A DNA stretch of 57,016 bases, from the NCBI RefSeq assembly GCF_001592875.1, contig NZ_LSOF01000006.1, positions 47,323 to 104,338 on the forward strand, read 5' to 3'. Shown here piece after piece: positions 1 to 8,392 of this stretch (position 1 is its first letter; each line of letters begins with the position of its first letter). Position numbers and translations under genes: made by a program. The stretch comes from Pseudomonas sp. BMS12. Its GTDB lineage: Bacteria; Pseudomonadota; Gammaproteobacteria; Pseudomonadales; Pseudomonadaceae. The notes beneath the pieces were generated by a model. It was given only the letters and a program-made list of their open reading frames with translations, ran no database searches and had not been told where the DNA came from.

Positions 1-72
1 AAGGGGCGGCCGCGAGCGTAGCTTGCGGACGTCCAAGTGAGCGGAGCGAACGACTTGAGACAATTGTTAGGC
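1..72 (-). other. integron attC site, partial (window edge)
   Basis: The window opens inside an attC-like element that ends at a GTTAGGC core (66-72). Its body shares the GAGCGGAGCGAACGA-like segment with the complete attC sites to the right. The outer end lies left of the window. Its core is complementary to the core that opens the adjoining cassette (245-251), as expected for one cassette's own pair of core sites. Confidence 0.75.
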
Positions 73-217
73 TCGGAGTTGAGCCGAACACTGATGCCGC
101 AAACCCCGCATTTGCTTTACCGCAATGGCCTTGCAGGCGGTGCGACGGCTGCAGCCATGAACTTAATTGACTGCTTATTTGCTGCACGTTTTTGAAGATG
201 GCCTGCGCGCTTTCCAT
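1..217 (-). CDS. possible cassette ORF reading through attC (partial)
   Basis: This frame starts at ATG 217 and stays open through the attC to the window edge (72 codons seen). An AGGAAAG Shine-Dalgarno-like stretch lies just upstream of the ATG. The N-terminus is MESAQAIFKNVQQISSQL; no domain was recognised. The later part (about residue 50 onward) merely translates the attC, so a protein that reads through the recombination site is doubtful. The 178-bp cassette body holds no other convincing gene and may be non-coding or regulatory. This is a low-confidence call recorded because nothing better fills the cassette. Confidence 0.25.
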   Translation of the reverse strand, partial: MESAQAIFKNVQQISSQLSSWLQPSHRLQGHCGKANAGFAASVFGSTPSLTIVSSRSLRSLGRPQATLAAAP

Positions 218-244
218 GCGTTTACTTTCCTGATGGCTCTTGTT

Positions 245-320
245 GCCTAACGTTTGGTTAAGGGGCGGGCTTTAGCCCGTCCCAGCGAGCGGAGCGAGCG
301 ATTTGAACCATTTGTTAGAA
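245..320 (-). other. integron attC site, 76 bp
   Basis: Runs from GCCTAAC (245-251) to GTTAGAA (314-320), with an internal imperfect palindrome centred on GGGCTTTAGCCC. It closes the cassette carrying the 325-681 gene: the stop codon (325-327) is 4 bp from the core. The TTCTAAC core, read on the minus strand, is complementary to the GTTAGAA that opens that same cassette at 685-691. Confidence 0.9.
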
Positions 321-324
321 GCGG

Positions 325-681
325 CTAAATGACCCACAGAATATCTTGCCCCTCGATAGAAATTTGCATGCATTCATACCCGCCGTTATCTGCCATGAGC
401 TGCATTTCCATTCCATTTTCTAAACGCAAAATAATACTATTTTCTTGCAGCTGCCAGTCGACCATAGCAACGTTAAAAACTTCATAGAAGGTTGCGTCAG
501 GCCATGTACCTTCTTCCCACTGTGCAATAGTTTTGCCATGGGATTTGAGAATTACTTGCGACTGGATAGTAAAGTTAACCTTGCCGAAGCTGAATTGGAT
601 ATCGAATGGCCCAATGCGTAGCTGCGTTGTGCATTGGCCTATTGCTTCCGACAAGTCTAATTTTGGGGGTATTTGATACAT
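325..681 (-). CDS. cassette-encoded 118-aa protein, DUF6188-like
   Basis: A small soluble 118-residue protein with no signal peptide or membrane segment. It has a beta-rich pattern of alternating hydrophobics, an FDIQFSFGK stretch near residue 27, a GKTIAQWEEGTW stretch near 49, and a C-terminal half of the form L-x-NG-x-x-L-x-L-x-x-x-x-x-YE. That layout resembles DUF6188 proteins, which have no firmly known activity; the assignment is from memory of the pattern only. The ATG at 679-681 lies 3 bp after the cassette-opening core GTTAGAA, leaving no room for a normal ribosome-binding site. Translation may therefore be leaderless or coupled. GC is clearly lower than in the downstream chromosome. 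Confidence 0.6.
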   Translation of the reverse strand: MYQIPPKLDLSEAIGQCTTQLRIGPFDIQFSFGKVNFTIQSQVILKSHGKTIAQWEEGTWPDATFYEVFNVAMVDWQLQENSIILRLENGMEMQLMADNGGYECMQISIEGQDILWVI

Positions 682-684
682 AGC

Positions 685-760
685 TTCTAACGTTTGGTTA
701 AGAGGCGGGCTTTAGCCCGTCCCAGTGAGCGAAGCGAACGGTTTGAACCATTTGTTAGGC
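685..760 (-). other. integron attC site, 76 bp
   Basis: Runs from TTCTAAC (685-691) to GTTAGGC (754-760). It is nearly identical to the 245-320 site, with minor changes such as AAGAGGCGGGC for AAGGGGCGGGC. It closes the HNH cassette, whose TAA stop (755-757) lies inside the core. Confidence 0.9.
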
Positions 761-1720
761 GCTATCTGATGTTGGAATTTCCATAGGGACTCTGGAGTCA
801 TACCCCATCTGCATTGTCATTATTTCCCCTTTACGCACGCGGCTATCCATCCAATCCAAAACAGAACGCGTTGGCTCACCATAACGAGCAGGATCAGGAT
901 GGCCGGGTACAGGGAAAGGGTGAATCGAAATAGACTGCCCACTCATTTGGGCGTCATGACTCTCAGATGGTAATGGAACTTGAAATACTTCGTTTCCGTA
1001 ACCAAGAACAAGGAAAGCATACGGGTAACCCGTAACAGTTTTTTTGCGGCGCAAAACTAAAGCTGCAATGAAATCGTTTGGCATAGGCCCCGGCTGGAAG
1101 GCGTAAATAACGGGGCACTTGTTCAAGTACGCTTTAGAGTGATCGGTATCCCTAATCCACGCCATTAACCCAATGAAATTGGGAATTTCATCACCAGGCA
1201 GCAGCGTAACCCCAATTTTCATGAATGCTTTCAGTACGGCCACAGGAGTATAAGAGTCTCTCCTTAGTTTGAACGTGACCGTTTTGTTCTCCTCATCAAC
1301 CTCGAAAATTGGATCATTTTCATTGGCCGTGACATTGAGCCTGCTTTGGTCGTATTCGATTCTCCAACCTGGCGCCTTTCCGCCTTTCTTTAGCGTAGGC
1401 ACGCCACTTTTTCCTCTGATACGAATAAGGGTGCGCATTGGTTTTGACCAGTTCCCTAGATCATTTTCTATTCCTTTACCAAACCCTTCATTGCACGTAT
1501 CACACTCATAGGAGCTTACAATGCTTTTATTTCCCAATAGCTCAGGTATGGCGTGAGCGACTTTCTTGAAAGTCACTTCCTGCGGCTGTTTTCCACAGAA
1601 GCGACACTTACGATTCTCCATGTCACCCAAAATTACTTTATCGCCAGGACGGACCAGCCATTGCCCAACTATGTCGTAGTTCTTTTCATAGAAATCAATG
1701 TTCGCCTCTTGACTCTGCAT
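755..1720 (-). CDS. cassette-encoded HNH-type endonuclease-like protein
   Basis: A 321-residue protein. The N-terminal part has a zinc-knuckle HNH arrangement: CRFCGK near residue 39, an AHAIPELLGN segment carrying the likely catalytic His near residue 56, then CDTCN near residue 73. This spacing fits HNH endonucleases of the HNH_5-like kind often seen in defence and mobile regions. The remaining 240 residues are unrecognised and could be a substrate-sensing or second domain. The start codon follows a GGGGAAGAG ribosome-binding site and a roughly 30-bp leader after the core site. The stop codon overlaps the attC core. It probably cuts nucleic acid in the cytoplasm; a role in phage or plasmid defence is inference from family and setting. 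Confidence 0.72.
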   Translation of the reverse strand: MQSQEANIDFYEKNYDIVGQWLVRPGDKVILGDMENRKCRFCGKQPQEVTFKKVAHAIPELLGNKSIVSSYECDTCNEGFGKGIENDLGNWSKPMRTLIRIRGKSGVPTLKKGGKAPGWRIEYDQSRLNVTANENDPIFEVDEENKTVTFKLRRDSYTPVAVLKAFMKIGVTLLPGDEIPNFIGLMAWIRDTDHSKAYLNKCPVIYAFQPGPMPNDFIAALVLRRKKTVTGYPYAFLVLGYGNEVFQVPLPSESHDAQMSGQSISIHPFPVPGHPDPARYGEPTRSVLDWMDSRVRKGEIMTMQMGYDSRVPMEIPTSDSA

Positions 1721-1750
1721 GACTCTTCCCCGGCTATGTGTGGCGTAGGC

Positions 1751-1826
1751 GCCTAACGTTTGGTTAAGGGGCCGGCTTTAGCCGGTCCCAGTGAGCGGAG
1801 CGAGCGATTTGAACCAATTGTTATGC
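1751..1826 (-). other. integron attC site, 76 bp
   Basis: Runs from GCCTAAC (1751-1757) to GTTATGC (1820-1826). Its top hairpin reads CCGGCTTTAGCCGG. It closes the membrane-protein cassette. The GCATAAC core seen on the minus strand matches the GTTATGC that opens that cassette at 2313-2319. Confidence 0.9.
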
Positions 1827-1831
1827 ATTAA

Positions 1832-2296
1832 CTATTGGGACCAGAGGAAAAAAATAGAAAAACAACCGATTGCTAGGGGAAAGAAAATGTCTAGCGTATT
1901 TCTAGCTAGCGACCAAAATAAAAAGCTGAGACCGTGTCGATGTGTTATTGATGAGTGATTGTTTTTGACATGCTTCATGAAATCTTTATAGCCCATTGAC
2001 GCTCTTGCGTCAGGAAATTCTGCCTTGTGTGCTTTGTATACAGCCAGCTTTCCGTCTACTTGCATGTATAAGAAAAATTTAACAAGGTAGTAGATAACGA
2101 TAAGGCCTATAAAATTGGGGATTATATTGAGCTTTTCCTCTGAGATGGTTATTCCGAGAGGTGTAACAGATGTTGGTACAAGATCACCTTTTAATATCAT
2201 AAAAAGTGATGTTGAGAAGATCAGTAAATTTCTACGAACTTTTCTTGTTAGCTCACTTAATGGGCTATCCAAAAATATTTCTTGGTAATCGCTCAT
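1832..2296 (-). CDS. cassette-encoded small membrane protein
   Basis: A 154-residue protein with about three hydrophobic segments: near residues 24-42 (LLIFSTSLFMIL), 56-76 (IPNFIGLIVIYYLVKFFLY) and 124-152 (the C-terminal end, containing IFFPLAIGCFSIFFLW). The loop between the second and third is basic and hydrophilic. No family was recognised. The ATG has a good AGGAACC ribosome-binding site after the attC. The stop codon is 5 bp from the next attC core. GC is low. It acts in the inner membrane by prediction; function is unknown. Confidence 0.65.
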   Translation of the reverse strand: MSDYQEIFLDSPLSELTRKVRRNLLIFSTSLFMILKGDLVPTSVTPLGITISEEKLNIIPNFIGLIVIYYLVKFFLYMQVDGKLAVYKAHKAEFPDARASMGYKDFMKHVKNNHSSITHRHGLSFLFWSLARNTLDIFFPLAIGCFSIFFLWSQ

Positions 2297-2312
2297 TGCG
2301 GTTCCTGGAAAA

Positions 2313-2400
2313 GCATAACGGTTAAGCTAACGGGCAGACAAAAGCGTAGCTTTTGGCTGTCCGGCGAACGAAGTGAGCGACGTTGAGCGTATTGTTATGT
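2313..2400 (-). other. integron attC site, 88 bp, divergent type
   Basis: Runs from GCATAAC (2313-2319) to GTTATGT (2394-2400). The body differs from the 76-bp sites: its hairpin arms are AAAGCGTAGCTTTTGGC-like, with the shared GAACGAAGTGAGCGA segment kept. It closes the RraB-like cassette. The core pairs with that cassette's opening core (ACATAAC at 2734-2740). Confidence 0.88.
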
Positions 2401-2401
2401 T

Positions 2402-2737
2402 TCACTCCTGCATGACTCCCCAACCATCTTTCTGGCCACCAAACTTCTTGGCTCCAGCTTCAAGGTCGCTTTCCCATTCTGTGATTTCACTATGGGTTGG
2501 GGCGTGCATGATTTTGACTACTACATCCCATAGGTTTTTCTTGTTGGGTTGTACTTTGGCGTGAATTTTGTGTTTCTGCAGCATCGCTGCAAATTGCACT
2601 GCAGAATCTTTTGACTCGAAAACATGGTAGTAGTCGAAGATATATTCTTTGTTGAAGTCGAAGTCTGAGTCTTGCATTCGGCGGAGAACATCACCATTTT
2701 CGTCATTGGGAAACTGCACGATTCCTCCTTGAAACAT
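2402..2737 (-). CDS. cassette-encoded RraB-like (RNase E regulator-type) protein
   Basis: About 111 residues from ATG 2737, or 105 from a GTG at 2717-2719. It matches the ribonuclease E inhibitor B (RraB) pattern: an FPNDENGDVLRRM opening, a D-x-D-F-x-x-x-x-x-x-F-D-Y-Y-H-V-F strand, then a helix and a K-N-L-W-D-V-V-V-K strand with a C-terminal acidic helix. Known RraB proteins bind RNase E and damp mRNA decay; here that is inference. The ATG lies inside the attC core GTTATGT. The AAGGAGG box sits between the ATG and the GTG, so the GTG may be the true start. A longer frame to 2842 exists but would translate the preceding attC and is rejected. Confidence 0.68.
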   Translation of the reverse strand: MFQGGIVQFPNDENGDVLRRMQDSDFDFNKEYIFDYYHVFESKDSAVQFAAMLQKHKIHAKVQPNKKNLWDVVVKIMHAPTHSEITEWESDLEAGAKKFGGQKDGWGVMQE

Positions 2738-2852
2738 AACGCTTTGCTCACCTGCACATACTGCGGAGAACGTTTTTGTGTAAAATGGAGCGCAGCGACA
2801 GACACAAAAACGAGCGTAGCAGTATGTGTCAGCGTGTAGCAACTTGTTACAT
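2734..2852 (-). other. integron attC site, 119 bp, long hairpin type
   Basis: Runs from ACATAAC (2734-2740) to GTTACAT (2846-2852). It contains long imperfect arms: CACATACTGC pairs with GCAGTATGTG, and CGTTTTTGTGT with ACACAAAAACG. It closes the 2852-3409 cassette. The core pairs exactly with the opening core at 3427-3433. Confidence 0.85.
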
Positions 2853-3409
2853 TATTGACCGGCCAACTCTAGTTCGTTTATGAGCCGCATATCTATTCCT
2901 GTTATTTCTACAAACTTCTTTTCCGAAATATGAATCCAATTTGGGACAAGATCTTCCGTGAACTGAACGATTGAAAATTCATTTTCCCAAGGTCGTAAGC
3001 CTATCGTTTTTGGCCAGTGATCAACCCACATCATGGGAGGGCTCTTAGGCTTACTGCTAGTCTCTTCGTACTTTCTTTTAAAATCCCAAAGAGCCTTTGT
3101 AATTTGAACAGCCAAAGTCCAATACTTTTTGCTATCTAGATTTTTAGCCATTTCTTGGACAAGAGTAAACCGCTCTTCAGAGGTAGAATCAGGATTGTCA
3201 ATACTTTGCTCGAAAAGCTTTGACTTAACATCCACATAAATATGCTCGATGACATTAGTTGTGGAGGTAGTATAATTTTCCGGTAAAGCAGAACAAACAC
3301 CAACATACCTGGATTCATCTTCATCAGTAAAAATTCTTATCCGGCATATACCCTTGTTTGCAAGAACAAACCCTTCGTACTCATGCCGAAAGTCTTTAAT
3401 TAATTTCAA
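2852..3409 (-). CDS. cassette-encoded protein of unknown function, TTG start
   Basis: A 185-residue soluble protein, rich in charged residues, with no recognised domain and no signal peptide. Its first third looks beta-rich; it has a helix-like stretch around residues 80-120 and a Trp/Pro-containing segment (MMWVDHWPKTIGLRPWENEF) near 126-145. The start is TTG preceded by a strong GGAGG box six bases upstream, which decides the start. The TAA stop abuts the attC core. This is the first cassette of the array, nearest to where an attI site would be expected, so it would normally be the best expressed one. Function is unknown. Confidence 0.6.
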   Translation of the reverse strand: MKLIKDFRHEYEGFVLANKGICRIRIFTDEDESRYVGVCSALPENYTTSTTNVIEHIYVDVKSKLFEQSIDNPDSTSEERFTLVQEMAKNLDSKKYWTLAVQITKALWDFKRKYEETSSKPKSPPMMWVDHWPKTIGLRPWENEFSIVQFTEDLVPNWIHISEKKFVEITGIDMRLINELELAGQ

Positions 3410-3426
3410 CCTCTACCTCCATTAGA

Positions 3427-3527
3427 ATGTAACTAGTGTTTATACGACATGCCTAGGACTAGGCATTGTGTTTGATACTGGGTGCTTGTGGGTATTACTG
3501 GGCATTCTTGATGTCCATATCTAGGCA
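3427..3527. other. cassette-array boundary with attI-like leader and CTAGGCAT repeats
   Basis: The ATGTAAC/GTTACAT core at 3427-3433 is the upstream edge of the first cassette; beyond it no attC palindrome is seen. The next 94 bp contain an inverted repeat ATGCCTAG-GA-CTAGGCAT (about 3450-3468) and further direct copies CTGGGCAT and CTAGGCAT. A TATAAA-like -10 hexamer lies on the minus strand close to the core, with no good -35. This could be an attI/Pc leader remnant or a regulator-binding region. No integrase gene accompanies it in the window. Confidence 0.5.
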
Positions 3528-3869
3528 TTATGTCCGAATGATTCTGCCGGCCAGCCCGAGACTCTCTGCCTCGCTCTGTGCGATCAGCCAGACCTGGTTG
3601 TTTTTGTCCCATTTGCCGCCGGCGTTTTTGATCTGGCGCTGCAGGTCGTTCTCGTGGAAGAAGATGCGCAGGGCGACTATGGGATCGGCGGCTTGGGGTT
3701 GGGTTTGGAACAGGGCGTATTTCTGTTCGACGATCAATTCGACCGTGGTGTAGCTGGTGTTGGTTTTGCGGTCGAGGCGGTAGCGTACGGCGACGAGTTG
3801 GTTGCCGTAGCGTTCGACCAGGCGTTTGGTGCCGTTCTTTCCAGGCTTGAGGGTTTTGACAACATCCAT
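3528..3869 (-). CDS. conserved hypothetical protein at the integron boundary
   Basis: A 113-residue basic protein from the ATG at 3867-3869; an upstream in-frame ATG at 3926 would add 19 unlikely, proline-rich residues. The N-terminal half carries KTLKPGKNGTKRLVERYG, then VAVRYRLDRKTNTSYTTVELIVE. This half resembles short proteins seen in many proteobacteria, often near mobile or accessory DNA, with no known role that I can name. The second half (IKNAGGKWDKNNQVWLI) resembles a GGKWD-x-x-x-x-W motif, seen in some proteins that handle nucleotides or DNA, but this is weak. GC is higher than in the cassettes, so it probably belongs to the chromosomal side of the boundary. Confidence 0.55.
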   Translation of the reverse strand: MDVVKTLKPGKNGTKRLVERYGNQLVAVRYRLDRKTNTSYTTVELIVEQKYALFQTQPQAADPIVALRIFFHENDLQRQIKNAGGKWDKNNQVWLIAQSEAESLGLAGRIIRT

Positions 3870-3934
3870 ATTGTCACCGGGGGAGTGCGGTTGAGTGAAA
3901 CCGCAGTCTGCCCCAGTGATGGCCATTTGCTCAA

Positions 3935-3963
3935 GCCGACGGCGAAGCGGGGCACCGTCGGCT
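3935..3963 (-). terminator. stem-loop after acetoacetyl-CoA synthetase gene
   Basis: GCCGACGG pairs with CCGTCGGC across a 12-base loop, about 10 bp beyond the stop codon at 3974. There is no T-run, so it is a weak or factor-aided terminator at best. Confidence 0.4.
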
Positions 3964-3973
3964 GTGTGGGCGC

Positions 3974-5929
<1,956 letters not shown>

Positions 5930-5941
5930 CGAGACATCCAA

Positions 5942-7288
5942 TCAGGCAAGAAAATAGAAGCAGCCGGCGATGACGAGGCCGGAGTACACCAGGGCGATCA
6001 GGCAGTAGCCCATGATGTCGCGCGCACCGAGGCCGACGATGCCGAGCAGCGGCAGGGCCCAGAACGGTTGAATCATGTTAGTCCAGGCGTCGCCCCAGGC
6101 GATGGCCATGGCGGTGACCGCCGGCGCGACGCCGAGGGCCTGGCCAGCCGGTAGCATGATCGGCCCTTGCACGGCCCACTGGCCGCCACCGGATGGCACG
6201 AAGACGTTGACCACGCCGGCGCTGAGGAAGGCCAGCAGCGGGAAGCTGTCCGCCGAGGATCCCTGGATGAACAGCTGGCTGATCTGCCCGGCCAGCGACA
6301 CGCCATCGGCGTTGGTGCCGGTCATCATGCCCATGATCCCGGCGTAGAAGGGGAACAGCAGGACGATGCCGCCGATGCCGCGCACGCTGATGTCCACGGC
6401 GCGCATGTAGCGCTCCGGCGAACCGTGCAGCAGCAGCCCGAAAAACAGGAAGATGCCGATCACCGTATTGAGGTCGAGGGCGAACCCCTTGGCCATGAAG
6501 TGGCCGATATAGAACAGCGCAGCCATGGCCACCAGGGCCAGACCCAGCAGGCGGCTGTCATCCAGGCGCTGGGCAGGAGTGTCGCGGGGTGGCAGTTCGC
6601 CTTCCGGTTCGGCCAGCAGGGCGGGGTCTGCGACCTTGCACTCCGTGGGGCTCGGATGCATGGCGCGGTTGAGCAGCGGCAGGCCGATCACCAGCAAGGC
6701 GATGATGGTCAGGTTGAGCGGAGTGAACAGGGTCATGCCGACGCCGATGGGCGCCTCGATCACGCCGCCGCTGATCCTGACCAGGTCGGCCCCGCCGCCG
6801 GCCAGCGCCAGCGGAATCGAGCCTGAGAGGCCGCCGTGCCAGATCAGGAAGCCCGAGTAGGCCGAGGCCACCAGCAAGGGGTAATCCACGCCCTTGACCT
6901 GACGGGCCAGCGCGCGCGCCATTACCGCGCCGATCACCAGGCCGAAGCCCCAGTTGATCCAGCAGCCGAGCAGGGCGATCAGGGTAATCATCAGGATCGC
7001 TTGGGTCGGGCTGCGCGGAATCGACGCCAAACGATCGAGCAGGCGGCGCAGTGGTGGCGCGCTGGCCAGGGCGTGGCCGGTGACGAAGATCAGGCCCATC
7101 TGCATGGCGAAGGCCAGCAGGGTCCAGAAACCGGCGTTCCAGTGCTTGACCATGGTCGGCAGGCCTTGCTGGGTGCTGAGCATGGCCAACGCCAGGACAA
7201 ACAGAGTAAGCAGGGCGGAGAACACGAAGGGCGAGGGCAGGTAGCGCTGAACCAGCTGCACACTCCAGTGGGTGATGCGAGCAAACAT
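5942..7288 (-). CDS. atoE: short-chain fatty acid transporter, AtoE family
   Basis: A 448-residue inner-membrane protein with roughly a dozen hydrophobic segments. It carries family-typical stretches such as WINWGFGLVIG (about 111-121), the VFVPSGGGQWAVQGP loop (about 360-374) and GDAWTNMIQPFWALPLL near the C-terminus. AtoE-family members take up short-chain fatty acids such as butyrate or acetoacetate. The start ATG has a GAGGTC ribosome-binding site. It lies between 3-hydroxybutyrate dehydrogenase (93 bp gap) and acetoacetyl-CoA synthetase (12 bp), as in P. aeruginosa. The exact substrate here is inferred from neighbours. Confidence 0.9.
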   Translation of the reverse strand: MFARITHWSVQLVQRYLPSPFVFSALLTLFVLALAMLSTQQGLPTMVKHWNAGFWTLLAFAMQMGLIFVTGHALASAPPLRRLLDRLASIPRSPTQAILMITLIALLGCWINWGFGLVIGAVMARALARQVKGVDYPLLVASAYSGFLIWHGGLSGSIPLALAGGGADLVRISGGVIEAPIGVGMTLFTPLNLTIIALLVIGLPLLNRAMHPSPTECKVADPALLAEPEGELPPRDTPAQRLDDSRLLGLALVAMAALFYIGHFMAKGFALDLNTVIGIFLFFGLLLHGSPERYMRAVDISVRGIGGIVLLFPFYAGIMGMMTGTNADGVSLAGQISQLFIQGSSADSFPLLAFLSAGVVNVFVPSGGGQWAVQGPIMLPAGQALGVAPAVTAMAIAWGDAWTNMIQPFWALPLLGIVGLGARDIMGYCLIALVYSGLVIAGCFYFLA

Positions 7289-7381
7289 GGGATTGACCTC
7301 ATTTTTGTTGTTGTCGAGCGAAGCATCAGGGCGGCCAGGTTACGCTGCCTGAGCGGCAGCCCCTGCCAGGCCAGGTGGAGT

Positions 7382-8149
7382 TCAGCGTGCCAGCCAACCT
7401 CCATCCATGTTCCAGGCCGCGCCACGCACCTGCACGGCGGCATCGCTGCAGAGGAACAGGGTCAGCTCGCCGAGCTGCTCGGGGGTGACGAAATCCAGCG
7501 AGGGCTGTTTCTCCGCCAGCAACTCCTCGCGAGCGCGGGCGCTGTCGCCATCCACGGTGCGGTCGTCGATCTGCTTCTGCACCAGCGGAGTGAGCACCCA
7601 GCCGGGGCAGATGGCGTTGCAGGTGATGCCGGTGGTGGCGGTTTCCAGGGCCACGCTCTTGGTCAGGCCGACCAGGCCGTGCTTTGCCGCCACATAGGCG
7701 CTTTTGCCGGCGGAGGCGGCCAGGCCGTGGGCCGAGGCGATGTTGATGATGCGCCCCCAATTGCGTTCACGCATGCCGGGCAGAAACAGGCGCGTGGTGT
7801 GGAAGGCGGAGCTGAGGTTGATGGCGATGATCGCGTTCCAGCGCTCCACCGGAAACGCTTCGACCGGCGCCACGTGCTGGATGCCGGCATTGTTGACCAG
7901 GATATCGACGCCGCCGAAGGTGGCCTCGGCAAAGGCTGCCAGGGCCTCGATTTCCTCGACCTTGCTCATGTCCGCCGGGTGATGCTCGGCCCGCACGCCG
8001 TGACTACGCACGGCTACAAGGGCGGCAGCACTGTCACCGAAACCATTGAGCAGCAGGTCGGCGCCGGCCTCGGCCAGTTTCAGGGCGAGGCCCAGACCAA
8101 TCCCGCTGGTGGAGCCGGTGACCAGGGCGGTCTTGCCTTGCAGGTTCAT
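7382..8149 (-). CDS. bdhA: 3-hydroxybutyrate dehydrogenase (SDR family)
   Basis: Oxidises (R)-3-hydroxybutyrate to acetoacetate with NAD+. The protein has 255 residues from the ATG at 8147-8149, which has a GGAGAAG ribosome-binding site; a longer in-frame start is rejected because it lacks one. Seen: Rossmann motif TGSTSGIG (11-18), NNAG (86-89), catalytic Ser139 and Y152-x-x-x-K156, and the family-typical ending with WNMDGGW. Length and motifs match PHB-type dehydrogenases of P. aeruginosa (PA2003 context). It is separated by 243 bp with REP elements from the upstream permease gene, so expression may depend on readthrough. Confidence 0.94.
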   Translation of the reverse strand: MNLQGKTALVTGSTSGIGLGLALKLAEAGADLLLNGFGDSAAALVAVRSHGVRAEHHPADMSKVEEIEALAAFAEATFGGVDILVNNAGIQHVAPVEAFPVERWNAIIAINLSSAFHTTRLFLPGMRERNWGRIINIASAHGLAASAGKSAYVAAKHGLVGLTKSVALETATTGITCNAICPGWVLTPLVQKQIDDRTVDGDSARAREELLAEKQPSLDFVTPEQLGELTLFLCSDAAVQVRGAAWNMDGGWLAR

Positions 8150-8192
8150 GTTGCTTCTCCTTGCCGCGCTGCGTAGGAATATTTTGAAAGCC

Positions 8193-8370
8193 GTCATTCC
8201 CGCTCAGGCGGAAATCCAGAAGCCCGTGGCACCTGGGCTCCCGCCTTCGCGGGAGCGACAGCAAGGGTGTTCTGCACACTAGGGGAACGCTGAAATAGTC
8301 GTCATTCCCGCGCAGGTGGGAATCCAACCCCCCCTAAGTAACTGAGCTCCCGCCTTCGCGAGAGTGACGG
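8193..8370. repeat. REP-like inverted repeats (GTCATTCCCGC family), two units
   Basis: Two units, 8193-8260 and 8301-8370. Each begins GTCATTCCCGC and ends with an inverted CCGCCTTCGCGGGAG-like arm. They fill the gap between the permease and dehydrogenase genes. The same family recurs at 21376-21456. Transcribed, each would form a strong hairpin. Confidence 0.8.
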
Positions 8371-8392
8371 TAAATGGCATGTCAGAAGATCC

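Noticed and set aside
2738..2842. Upstream extension of the RraB-like frame by 35 residues
   Set aside because: It would translate the attC hairpin, giving a Cys-rich sequence with no homology pattern.
3434..3527. A further attC at the right edge of the array
   Set aside because: No paired core sites or long palindrome; only short CTAGGCAT repeats are seen.
6836..8176. Long plus-strand frame opposite atoE and bdhA
   Set aside because: It is the antisense shadow of high-GC genes, with an implausible Gln/His/Gly-rich composition and no ribosome-binding site.
8034..8327. Minus-strand frame extending over the REP units before bdhA
   Set aside because: It translates repeat sequence and an alternate frame of bdhA; no ribosome-binding site.
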